Shown one piece after another: positions 8,159 to 16,232 of a stretch of 45,122 nucleotides of DNA. Source of the stretch: Betaproteobacteria bacterium (lineage in GTDB: Bacteria; Pseudomonadota; Gammaproteobacteria; Burkholderiales; SG8-39). A model generated the notes under the pieces. It saw only the letters and a program-made list of their open reading frames with translations. It had not been told where the DNA came from and did no database searches. The first letter of the stretch is position 1. Every line of letters begins with the position of its first letter. The DNA is taken from positions 1-45,122 of the forward strand of contig CANJRC010000021.1 in the NCBI GenBank assembly GCA_947476535.1. Reading direction: 5' to 3'. The position numbers and the translations under genes are program-made.

Positions 8159-9351
8159 GCCAGGGCGCTCGCGCGTACTTGCCGCTGGTCCCCTTTGTCG
8201 GGTTGCTGTTCATACTGCCATTCCCGGGCACGGTCGCCTTGCGCCTCGTCTTCCTCGCTGCGGCATTTGCGGTGGCTCTTTTGTCCTGGCGAAAACTTGC
8301 GCTGCCATCGATCCCTGGCAAACCGGCGCTTCTGGTTTGGATTGCGCTATCGGTGGGATCGCTTGGCTATGCCGTTGACGTGTCATACAGCCTGGGCGAG
8401 ATCAAGAACGAGATCGGCTATGCCATGATGGCGTTCGTGGCGTTCTTTGCCATCACGCGCGATGCCCCGACGCTGCAATTGTGGGGGCGGGTTTTCATCG
8501 TCGCTACTGCGGGGATCGGGCTGTGGGCTCTGGTGGTCTATTTCGGGATCGGACGCTGGGACATCGGCGGAGGCCATACGGGCGTCGGGGCTTACGCGTC
8601 GCTGGCGGTGGTTGTCCCTTCCGCACTGTTGATCGCATTCGCACGAGAGGATCGCCTGCGCTGGGTCGGGTGGACGGCCGCGTCGATTATCCTGGTTGCC
8701 GTTGTCGCGAGCGAACAGCGCATTGTTTGGATCGCGTACGGGGCGCAGTGTGTCGCCGCTGCATTGTTGGTCAGGAAAGCCGGGCTGGCAGCGTATTCGC
8801 GTCGCGCGGTCGCCGTGTTTGTCACAGCGTGCCTGGTGATTGCCTTGGCCGCTGTGTTAGCGGTGCATGCGCTGAAGGTCAGTCAAAGTTCTCCGGAACT
8901 CCAGTCATTGGGCGCCGATCATCGGCCACAGCATTGGCGGCGCGTATTCGAGAGAATCCAGGAGCATCCCATGCTGGGGGCCGGTTTTGGTCGTGAGGCG
9001 ATGAAAAGGGCCTATCCGGATCTGGTGCCGCAGGCAGGTCCCGAGGCCCTGCTGTGGCATCCCCATAACGTGTTCCTCACCTATGGCATTGCCATGGGCT
9101 GGCCAGGCATGCTGGTTCTGTTGGGCCTGTTCCTGTCGTTATGCCGGGAGTACTGGAGGCATTTGCATCGCCCCCAAGCCTTCAGCCGGCTGGCGGCCAT
9201 TGCGGGCATCATGCTCGTCATTGGCGTCGTGACCAGGAACATGACCAATGATTTTTTCCTCAGGGACGGCGCGTTGATGTTTTGGGCGTTGAACGGCGCG
9301 TTGCTCGGGTTTCTGTCGCGTCGGGACGTCGACGAAGCCGGCGGTCACTGA
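8155..9351 (+). CDS. O-antigen ligase / polymerase family membrane protein (WaaL or Wzy type)
   Basis: A 398-residue polytopic membrane protein with about 10-12 hydrophobic segments across its length and a large soluble loop near 240-310. That loop holds GAGFG (275-279) and HPHNVFLTYG (302-311), the HxHN-type motif of the Wzy_C / O-antigen ligase family, whose histidine is essential in WaaL. An Arg (EQRIVWIA, about 187-194) sits where the family has a conserved arginine. WaaL attaches the finished O-polymer to lipid A-core in the periplasm; Wzy polymerises O-units. Location in a core operon next to msbA favours ligase, but the two are hard to separate by sequence. It starts at ATG 8155, overlapping the previous stop. 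Confidence 0.8.
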   Translation: MSQGARAYLPLVPFVGLLFILPFPGTVALRLVFLAAAFAVALLSWRKLALPSIPGKPALLVWIALSVGSLGYAVDVSYSLGEIKNEIGYAMMAFVAFFAITRDAPTLQLWGRVFIVATAGIGLWALVVYFGIGRWDIGGGHTGVGAYASLAVVVPSALLIAFAREDRLRWVGWTAASIILVAVVASEQRIVWIAYGAQCVAAALLVRKAGLAAYSRRAVAVFVTACLVIALAAVLAVHALKVSQSSPELQSLGADHRPQHWRRVFERIQEHPMLGAGFGREAMKRAYPDLVPQAGPEALLWHPHNVFLTYGIAMGWPGMLVLLGLFLSLCREYWRHLHRPQAFSRLAAIAGIMLVIGVVTRNMTNDFFLRDGALMFWALNGALLGFLSRRDVDEAGGH

Positions 9352-10460
9352 TGCGGGTCTGTTTTTACAATGTCACCGCGACCTACCTGGCTGGGGGCCT
9401 GGAAACCTATTGCTGGGAGGCTGGGCGCGCGCTGGCGCGACGTGGCCATTCGGTCACGATCGTCGCCGGTAATCGCGGTTCCGCCCGTCACAACGAAGTG
9501 GCCTTGGTGCAGTTCCCGTTTCGAGCGGAGAAAGAATGGCCGGACTTCGGTGTGCGGTTTCGTCGGCTGGCAGAACGGTTGTCTTTCGCCCGGCACGCAC
9601 TGCCGCATCTGGTTGCGACCGGATACGATGCGATCATCATCAACAAGCCATTCGATTTTCCCGTCTTGTGGCGGGCACGTCATCGTGGCGTGACAGCGCA
9701 GACGTTGTTTCGCTCTGGCGGCACCGATTTTTTCCCTGCCGATCGCTGGTTTGCCGATGCCGTGACGCACTGGGTGTCTTCGAGTAGCTACAACGCGCGC
9801 CAGATCGCGGACCGCTATGGTCGCAAGGTGGACGTCATCCACAATGGCGTGGATACCGTGATCTTCCGCCCCAGTGAGCGGGACATTGCGGTGCGGGCTC
9901 GTTTTGGTGTGGGGAGCCACGAGATCCTGTTGGTGAGCGTGGGGCGACTGGTGGGATGGAAGGGGACGCGCATTGTGATCGAGGCTGTCGCAACGCTTCC
10001 CGCGCACATACATTATCTGGTGATCGGCGACGGGCCCGAGCGCGGCTCGCTTGAAGTACTTGCGAACAAGCTAGGGCTGTCACGGCGTGTGCACTTTGCG
10101 GGCGCTATGCCCCACGAAGCGCTACCCGAATTATTATCAAATTGCGACCTATTCCTCCAGCCCTCGGTCGGCGAGGAGGCATTTGGTATCAGCGTGGTCG
10201 AAGCGATGGCATGCGGGCTCCCGGTTCTTGCCTCGAACAACGGTGGTTTGCCAGAGATTGTCGTCAAAGGCGTTACCGGGTGTCTGTTGACGCCAGGCGA
10301 CGCTTCGGCATGGACTGTTGCGATGGCAAACCTGTGCGAGGACCGCAGTGCGATGGAGCGCATGGGTCGCGCGGCGCGAGCGCGTGCCGAGTCGGACTTT
10401 ACCTGGGCAGCCAACGCGGCGAAGCTGGAATCGTTGTTGTCGATCCGGAGCGGCAATTGA
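9351..10460 (+). CDS. Glycosyltransferase family 4
   Basis: A 369-residue GT-B retaining transferase. The start ATG 9351 shares one base with the previous TGA (TGATG). It opens MRVCFYNVTATYLAGGLETYC with the GG-L-E acceptor-domain motif (15-18). HNGVD is at 164-168, VGRLVGWKG at 197-205 and IGDGPERG at 225-232. The EX7E motif is intact (Glu276 to Glu284, EAFGISVVEAMACGLPVLAS). It is the last gene before the 124-base gap with twin hairpins, so it may close a first transcriptional segment. Its role is probably a core or O-chain sugar addition. Confidence 0.8.
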   Translation: MRVCFYNVTATYLAGGLETYCWEAGRALARRGHSVTIVAGNRGSARHNEVALVQFPFRAEKEWPDFGVRFRRLAERLSFARHALPHLVATGYDAIIINKPFDFPVLWRARHRGVTAQTLFRSGGTDFFPADRWFADAVTHWVSSSSYNARQIADRYGRKVDVIHNGVDTVIFRPSERDIAVRARFGVGSHEILLVSVGRLVGWKGTRIVIEAVATLPAHIHYLVIGDGPERGSLEVLANKLGLSRRVHFAGAMPHEALPELLSNCDLFLQPSVGEEAFGISVVEAMACGLPVLASNNGGLPEIVVKGVTGCLLTPGDASAWTVAMANLCEDRSAMERMGRAARARAESDFTWAANAAKLESLLSIRSGN

Positions 10461-10503
10461 TGCGCTTCAATGGTGCAATGCAGCCCAAGAGCCTGTTGCA
10501 ATT

Positions 10504-10522
10504 TGAGGGGATACTCCCCTCA
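10504..10522 (+). terminator. Perfect hairpin before asnB (first of two)
   Basis: TGAGGGGA / TCCCCTCA form a perfect 8-base-pair stem around TAC, 44 bases after the preceding glycosyltransferase. The stem is strong but is not followed by a T-run, so it may be a terminator, an attenuating structure or an mRNA processing site. It lies in one of only two large gaps within the rightward run. Confidence 0.35.
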
Positions 10523-10542
10523 TGCTCCCCTGCCTCGGAGGG

Positions 10543-10561
10543 TGCAAAATTTTATTTTGCA
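10543..10561 (+). promoter_or_regulatory. AT-rich perfect inverted repeat just upstream of asnB
   Basis: TGCAAAAT / ATTTTGCA form a perfect 8-base-pair dyad around TTT, ending 23 bases before the asnB start. The symmetry and AT content would suit an operator, and the T-rich arm could also act as a weak terminator. I could not find a convincing -35/-10 pair around it. Confidence 0.3.
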
Positions 10562-10584
10562 ACTGGCTCTAAGAGAGTGATGCC

Positions 10585-12480
10585 ATGTGCGGCATCGTAG
10601 GCGGCTTGTCCGGAAGTCCACTGGCCGTCGAGGCCGGCATCGCCAGCCTTCACCATCGCGGGCCGGACGACCAGGGCGTATGGCGTGAAGGTGATGCGCA
10701 ACTGGGTTTTGCCCGATTGTCCATCATCGACCTGAGCAGGGCGGGACACCAGCCGATGTCGAGCCCGGATGGCCGCTACGTCATCGTGTTCAATGGAGAG
10801 ATCTACAATTTTCCCGAATTGCGCGCCGAACTGGAGGGCGCAGGGGAGACTTTCGCAGGACACTCGGACACCGAAGTCCTGCTTCGGCTGTTCGCGAAGC
10901 TGGGGCTTGAGCGCTGCCTCACCCGCTTGCGCGGCATGTTCGCATTCGCGGTCTGGGACCGCCAGGAACGTCGACTGTCGCTGGCGCGCGACCGGCTCGG
11001 CGTCAAGCCTCTGGTGTACGCGCAAACCAATGGCGCCTTCCTGTTCGGCTCCGAGATCCAGGCACTGTTTGCGTTGGACCCTTCATTGTCGAGAAGACCG
11101 GATTTCCAGGCCCTCGATCATTACCTGACCTACCAGTACATCCCGGCACCGATGAGCGGGTTTGCCGCCATCCGCAAGCTGCCGCCAGCGCATGCGATGA
11201 CGGTGAAGGACGGGCGGATTGAGAAGATCTTTCGCTACTGGGAGATCGATCTGGCGCGGCGCAGCGGCCTGTCGTTTGGCGATGCCTGTGAAGCGCTGCG
11301 CGAGAAAGTGCTGGAGTCGACCCGAATTCGGCTGGTGTCGGATGTTCCGCTCGGCGCATTCCTGTCGGGAGGTATCGATTCCAGCATCACGGTGGCGGCG
11401 ATGGCACGCCTTGGGGCGTCACCGCTGAAGACATTTTCCATCGGGTTCGAAGACGAGAAATTCAACGAGCTGCCGTTCGCGAGCGAGGTGGCGCGGCACC
11501 TCGGGACAGACCACCATGAAATGATGGTGAAGGCCGATGCCGCCGACATCATGCCGCGGATGATCGCGCACCTGGGCGAGCCACTGGCTGACAATTCCGT
11601 CATGCCGACCTACTGCGTTTCGCATTTCGCGCGCTCGCAGGTGACCGTGGCGCTGACAGGTGATGGCGGTGACGAGGCTTTCGCAGGCTACCGGCGCTTC
11701 TACCAGATGCGCCGCATGGACTGGCTGGCGCGGCGTGGACTGGTTCCTGTATGGCGCGGACTTCGGAGGCTGACGGTGGCATTGGAGAATCGCATGCGGC
11801 CGGGGAAGAGGCGCCCGCCGTTCCCGTCCACGCGAGCCGACCAGATTCTGGGCATGGATGGCATCGGGAGATACAAGCACTTGCTGGCATTTTTCACCGA
11901 TGAGGAGAAGCGCCCGCTGCTGACGCCTGAATTTGAGGAAGCCATCGGAAATACGCGCACGACCGACTATCTTGCAGGGCATTTCCGCGCGGGTGCGTCC
12001 GGGGGTACCGACATGCTGAACCGGTATTTGCACCTCGATCTGGAAACCTTCCTTCCAGAGGACATTCTGTTCAAGGTGGATGTGACGAGCATGGCGAATT
12101 CCCTGGAGTGTCGTTCACCGCTCCTTGATCACGAACTCGTTGAGTTCGCTTTTTCCCTGCCAGGGGCTTACAAGTTGTCGGCAACCGGACGGCACAAGCA
12201 CATCCTCAGGGAGGCTTTCCGTGACTGGCTTCCCCCTGGGTTCATGGACCGGCCGAAGAAGGGTTTTTCGGCGCCGATAGGACGCTGGCTCAGGGAGGAT
12301 CTGTCGGAAATGATGCGCGATGTGCTGGTCGGAAACCGCACGCTGGCGCCGTGGATCCGCCAGGATGTGGTTGATCGCTACGTCAGCGAACACGTGTCCG
12401 GAAGGGGCAATCACGGCAATCGACTCTGGCCATTGTTGGTGCTGGCGCTGTGGATGCAACAGTTTGGCGTAGCTACCTGA
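10585..12480 (+). CDS. asnB: Asparagine synthetase-type glutamine amidotransferase (first copy)
   Basis: A 631-residue class II amidotransferase. Mature Cys2 (MCGIVGG) is the glutaminase nucleophile; RLSIIDL (44-50), NGEIYN (70-75) and SDTEV (94-98) line the glutamine site. The synthetase domain has the ATP PP-loop SGGIDSS (261-267) and later GDGGDEAFAGYRR. It transfers glutamine-derived ammonia to an adenylated carboxylate. In glycan loci such AsnB-like proteins often amidate uronic acid residues rather than make free asparagine, and a second copy lies in the leftward cluster. Aspartate remains possible as substrate. It opens a segment after a 124-base gap with two hairpins, so it may have its own regulation. 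Confidence 0.9.
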   Translation: MCGIVGGLSGSPLAVEAGIASLHHRGPDDQGVWREGDAQLGFARLSIIDLSRAGHQPMSSPDGRYVIVFNGEIYNFPELRAELEGAGETFAGHSDTEVLLRLFAKLGLERCLTRLRGMFAFAVWDRQERRLSLARDRLGVKPLVYAQTNGAFLFGSEIQALFALDPSLSRRPDFQALDHYLTYQYIPAPMSGFAAIRKLPPAHAMTVKDGRIEKIFRYWEIDLARRSGLSFGDACEALREKVLESTRIRLVSDVPLGAFLSGGIDSSITVAAMARLGASPLKTFSIGFEDEKFNELPFASEVARHLGTDHHEMMVKADAADIMPRMIAHLGEPLADNSVMPTYCVSHFARSQVTVALTGDGGDEAFAGYRRFYQMRRMDWLARRGLVPVWRGLRRLTVALENRMRPGKRRPPFPSTRADQILGMDGIGRYKHLLAFFTDEEKRPLLTPEFEEAIGNTRTTDYLAGHFRAGASGGTDMLNRYLHLDLETFLPEDILFKVDVTSMANSLECRSPLLDHELVEFAFSLPGAYKLSATGRHKHILREAFRDWLPPGFMDRPKKGFSAPIGRWLREDLSEMMRDVLVGNRTLAPWIRQDVVDRYVSEHVSGRGNHGNRLWPLLVLALWMQQFGVAT

Positions 12481-12491
12481 AAGCGTCGCAG

Positions 12492-13757
12492 ATGAGAATC
12501 GGCATTGTCGCGACCAGCATCTGGCGCTCTGTCCATCTGGATATGGCAAAGGCGCTCGTGCAGCGCGGCCATCAGGTGGTGGTCTACACCGAAGACGCAA
12601 CAATTCCGAGCATCACTCGGTTCACGCGTCGTGTCGAGGATGGTGTCGAGATATTCGGAATCCATCATGAGCGTCGAAATCCCTGGATGTGGTTGCCAGA
12701 CCGCTTGTTCAAGCCGCTGCTGGGACGCAGGTTTTTCACCACGCTGCTTGCCATCTTCCGTTTCCTGAAAAGCAGTCGCTGCGACGTGTACATGGTGGAG
12801 GGAGACTGGTTGGCAGTGTTCCTGGGCCTGGCAAGATATGTGATGCCGTTCCGCTGGGTCATCAGTGTGCACGACCACGAGTACATGGGCGTGCTGCTTG
12901 GCTATCCCGGCGAACCTTCGAATCGATTCAAGGAAATGATCAAGCGCTGGGTCCTGCGCCATGCCGACGGCGTGCGCACGAATTCGATGGTGACGTGGGA
13001 CATCCTGGTGCGAGGGGGGATTCCAGCTGCGGCAATCACCGTCATTCCGCTGCACTACACTGAGCGCATGTTGATTGGCGCCGAAATCGGTGCGTTCAGG
13101 GCGGCTGCGCGCCGTGACATTCTTGAGCGCCACGGCTTGGCGGCAGATTGCGACTTGATGGTTGCCGCATGCCGGTTGACCCCGGCCAAGGGCCTGGAAT
13201 TGGCGGTGAAGGCATTTGCCGACGTGCTGCTTGTGAGGCCGAACGCGCGCTTCATTATTTGTGGAGGAGATCGCACGGTGAAGGGGCTGGGTAGTTATCG
13301 CGACCTGCTGGTGCGTTTGGCGCGCGAATGCGGTGTCGGGAATCGACTCGTTTTTTCCGGCGATGTATTGCCCGGCGAAATCAAGCGGTACTACGCCGCA
13401 GCTGACCTGCACCTCGTCCCGTCGTATATCGACACGTTCAACTATTCGGCACTGGAGGCGGCCCTGACGGGCACCCGGTCAGTCATGACCGATTTGGTGG
13501 GTTGTGGTCATTGGCTCAAGATCGCCGGTGCGGCCTACATTGTCGAGGGTCGCGAAGCCGACGCGTTTGCGGCGGCTATCTTGCTCGGATTGCAGCATTG
13601 TGGGAGCGCCGCAGATGCAGCGGGTGTGGCGCGGAGAACGGCGGACGAGCTGGGCGTGGCTCGTTTGTCCGGCGAAGTGGAAGCACTGCTGGTGCATATA
13701 GCCGCTCCTTTATGGGTGCCGCCGCCACAGCGTAATGAACGCAGGGCGGAACCCTGA
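12492..13757 (+). CDS. Glycosyltransferase family 4
   Basis: A GT-B glycosyltransferase of about 421 residues. I chose ATG 12492, 11 bases after asnB, because MRIGIVATSIWRSVHLDMAKALVQRGH is a normal GT4 opening; an upstream in-frame start would lie inside asnB. The donor domain has VAACRLTPAKGLELA (224-238) and IICGGD (255-260). The EX7E region reads DTFNYSALE, so Asp314 replaces the first Glu while Glu322 is kept. A VHDHEYMG segment (126-133) may contact the acceptor. The substrate is unknown. It is followed directly by another GT4 gene with no intervening base. Confidence 0.75.
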   Translation: MRIGIVATSIWRSVHLDMAKALVQRGHQVVVYTEDATIPSITRFTRRVEDGVEIFGIHHERRNPWMWLPDRLFKPLLGRRFFTTLLAIFRFLKSSRCDVYMVEGDWLAVFLGLARYVMPFRWVISVHDHEYMGVLLGYPGEPSNRFKEMIKRWVLRHADGVRTNSMVTWDILVRGGIPAAAITVIPLHYTERMLIGAEIGAFRAAARRDILERHGLAADCDLMVAACRLTPAKGLELAVKAFADVLLVRPNARFIICGGDRTVKGLGSYRDLLVRLARECGVGNRLVFSGDVLPGEIKRYYAAADLHLVPSYIDTFNYSALEAALTGTRSVMTDLVGCGHWLKIAGAAYIVEGREADAFAAAILLGLQHCGSAADAAGVARRTADELGVARLSGEVEALLVHIAAPLWVPPPQRNERRAEP

Positions 13758-14978
13758 ATGATGCCCAGGCGAAAAGTCTGCTACCAGATCAATCTTCAGT
13801 TGAGCCTGGGTGGCGGCGAGATCTACACCCGTTTCCTGACTGTGGCCTTGCGTGAGCTGGGCTACGAAGCAGTGCTCTTCGTGCATGCTGATGCGCGATT
13901 CTGGCAAGGGTTGCTCGCGGCAGATGCTCGGATCGTGCCTGTACGCACACTCGCGGAAATCGACTGTGTCATGGCCGGTGAAGGTGATCCAGCGGCAGCT
14001 AACCCACTGGTGATCACGCATTCGGCATTACCATCCAATGCTGCTCGTCGGTACGCCGCTCAGTACCGGCTGGCAGGCATGCTTCACATGCCGCTATACG
14101 AACGATTCCCGGAAGGTTTGCCGCATTATCGGCGCCTGTTCGCCGTGTCAGAGCATGTGATCGCCAGTGCCCGATCGCGCGGGCTTTTGAACGTGCATGA
14201 GGTGCCGCTCTACGGTGTTGCGGACTTGACGCCGCGAGATGCCGAAGTAGCGGGCAAGGCGCCGGGTGAAGCCGCAACCGGGGGGGCGACCAGGGCGGGA
14301 CACCTCTACGACTGGGACCGACGCAAGGTGCGAGACCGCTTGCTTGGCTGGTTTGAAGCCAGTGGCTTGGGGGGTAGGCGGGGCGCCAGTGGTTCGATCT
14401 TTCGTCGCAGGCCTGGACTGACCCTTGGCATCGTTTCGCGCATCACACCGATCAAGCAATTCCCGCGGATGTTTTCCATATTGGCCCCTGTGTTGGCGAA
14501 ATTCCCGCAAGTGAACCTCGAAATCTTCGGTAGCGGCGGGTATGCGTCGATCCGCGACCTCAAGCGCGCACTGCAACCGATGCGCCGGCAAGTGCGGCTC
14601 TGGGGGCAGCAGGAAGATGTCGCTTCCATCTATCCGAAACTCGATTATGTGCTTTCGGGCCTGCCGGAAAAGGAAGCACTGGGCCTCAACCTGATTGAGG
14701 CCCAGTGCTGCAACACGCCGGTCATCGCCGTGCGAGCGCCGCCATTCACTGAAACCGTTGTCGATGGTAAGACCGGCTTCCTGTTTGAAGATCCGCGGCG
14801 GGACCTGGGAAATGACTTCTCTGGCCTGATGGCCCAATTGTGTGCCGGGACGCCGCGTCCGCAGCCGCAGCTGGCGACGGAGCACCTGGCTCGTTTTTCG
14901 CCCGAGGCATTCCGTGCGCGGCTGGCTTCGGCTCTGGACGCAGTCAGTAGCGCATCGCCGGGCGCCCGAGGGCGCTGA
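13758..14978 (+). CDS. Glycosyltransferase family 4
   Basis: A 406-residue GT-B transferase whose ATG directly follows the previous TGA; a second ATG is at 13761. The GGGEIYTR motif (18-25) belongs to the acceptor domain. The donor domain starts near 221 with LGIVSRITPIKQF, and the EX7E motif is intact (Glu306 to Glu314, EALGLNLIEAQCCNTPVIAV). Residues about 160-220 form an unusually Gly/Ala/Arg-rich linker, partly encoded by a 7-G run (14280-14286). That linker may be a poorly conserved insertion. Role: sugar transfer in the core or O-unit; donor not known. Confidence 0.75.
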   Translation: MMPRRKVCYQINLQLSLGGGEIYTRFLTVALRELGYEAVLFVHADARFWQGLLAADARIVPVRTLAEIDCVMAGEGDPAAANPLVITHSALPSNAARRYAAQYRLAGMLHMPLYERFPEGLPHYRRLFAVSEHVIASARSRGLLNVHEVPLYGVADLTPRDAEVAGKAPGEAATGGATRAGHLYDWDRRKVRDRLLGWFEASGLGGRRGASGSIFRRRPGLTLGIVSRITPIKQFPRMFSILAPVLAKFPQVNLEIFGSGGYASIRDLKRALQPMRRQVRLWGQQEDVASIYPKLDYVLSGLPEKEALGLNLIEAQCCNTPVIAVRAPPFTETVVDGKTGFLFEDPRRDLGNDFSGLMAQLCAGTPRPQPQLATEHLARFSPEAFRARLASALDAVSSASPGARGR

Positions 14979-14982
14979 GCCA

Positions 14983-16230
14983 ATGCACATCCTCTTCCTG
15001 CATCCCAAAGCGTGGACTGGTGAGCAAGCGATGTTGCTCGAACTTGTCCGGGTGGGCCACGACGTCAGCGTGCTGGAGGAGCGGCGAGGCGGGGCCACGC
15101 GAGAACTCTCGGCGTGGCATCGCGCGCCAGGGGACGGCATGAGCACGCTCTGGTACAACCCGTCACGCGGGGGGCTGCGGCTCTTGACCTGGCTGGGGGA
15201 TCGGGTGTTTCGTCGTGCTTTCGATGGCCGGAATCTCGTGCATCGCATGTTCGTCATCGCCGAGGCGGTGCGGCATTTTAAGCCCGATGCGATCGTGGCG
15301 AGCGACGGGTTCAGCTACGGCGTGCCCGCGGGCATGGCTCGGCGCCTGGGGCTGGTCCCCGTGCGCTTGCTGGTGTCGTACATTGGCGGCGATGTGCTTG
15401 ACTGTCCCGAGGCGGACGTGGGTCACCGTCGCACGCCGCTGACCGATTGGATAATTCGAGCCTCGATCGGCGGTATCGATGTCTTACGGCCGGTATCACC
15501 GAAAGTAGAAGCCGTGCTTCTGGAAGATGGCGCGGCCCCGGAACGCACACATGTGCTGCCCAGCCATCTCGTTGCCAGCCGAAGCGCCCTCGCCGAAATA
15601 GCGGCTCGGAAACTTCAGTTGCGCAAGGACATACGAAACCGGCATGGCCTGACCCCCGACACACCGCTGATCGTGACCTTGAGCGGCAATCACAAAGGTA
15701 AGGGCCTGCACGTGCTTGCCGCTGCCTGGTCCTCAGTTGTAAAGGTATTGCCCGGCGCCCGCTGGCTGTTGTGCGGTCCGGATCACCCCTGGCTGCAGGC
15801 CCAGGTGTGGCCGGTGCTTGATCGCGCCGGACTTCGCAATACCGTCATTGCTACCGGTGCACTTGAAGGGGAGGACGTTTTTCACTACCTTGCAGCGGCA
15901 GACGTGCACGTGAATCCGAGCCTTTGCGAGAGCCTGAATATGGTGACGGTGGAGGCAGCCGCTGTCGGCACTCCCACCATCGGAAGTGATGGTGCTGGAA
16001 TTTCACACTGGATTTCAAGCTTCAATGCGGGCCTGGTGGTGCCGCGAGGAGAGTCTCGCCCCCTTGCCGATGCTATAATTTTTGCGCTGCAAGAACCCGA
16101 TCAAATGCGCGTCCGGGTGCACGCGCTGCCGGCGCTGGCCGAGGAGTTTGCTCTGGAGCGAATCGCATCGGCCCTGGTCGCCTTGTTGCAGGGCGATCCC
16201 GATCAACCCGACCCCTCATCCCGAGCGTAG
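14983..16230 (+). CDS. Glycosyltransferase family 4
   Basis: A GT-B transferase of about 415 residues. I chose ATG 14983, four bases after the previous stop, because MHILFLHPKAW is a standard GT4 first strand. Key features are SYIGGDVLD (132-140), the donor-side VTLSGNHKGKGLHVLAAAW (231-249), CGPDHPW (264-270) and an intact EX7E motif (Glu316 to Glu324, ESLNMVTVEAAAVGTP). The SYIGGDV segment is typical of one branch of polysaccharide GT4s. It lies directly upstream of the carbamoyltransferase, so its product could be the residue carbamoylated; this is inference from position only. Confidence 0.75.
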   Translation: MHILFLHPKAWTGEQAMLLELVRVGHDVSVLEERRGGATRELSAWHRAPGDGMSTLWYNPSRGGLRLLTWLGDRVFRRAFDGRNLVHRMFVIAEAVRHFKPDAIVASDGFSYGVPAGMARRLGLVPVRLLVSYIGGDVLDCPEADVGHRRTPLTDWIIRASIGGIDVLRPVSPKVEAVLLEDGAAPERTHVLPSHLVASRSALAEIAARKLQLRKDIRNRHGLTPDTPLIVTLSGNHKGKGLHVLAAAWSSVVKVLPGARWLLCGPDHPWLQAQVWPVLDRAGLRNTVIATGALEGEDVFHYLAAADVHVNPSLCESLNMVTVEAAAVGTPTIGSDGAGISHWISSFNAGLVVPRGESRPLADAIIFALQEPDQMRVRVHALPALAEEFALERIASALVALLQGDPDQPDPSSRA

Positions 16231-16232
16231 CC

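Noticed and set aside
14148..15257. Leftward open frame of 369 codons opposite two GT4 genes
   Set aside because: Low-complexity Arg/Ser-rich translation; crosses a real gene boundary on the opposite strand.
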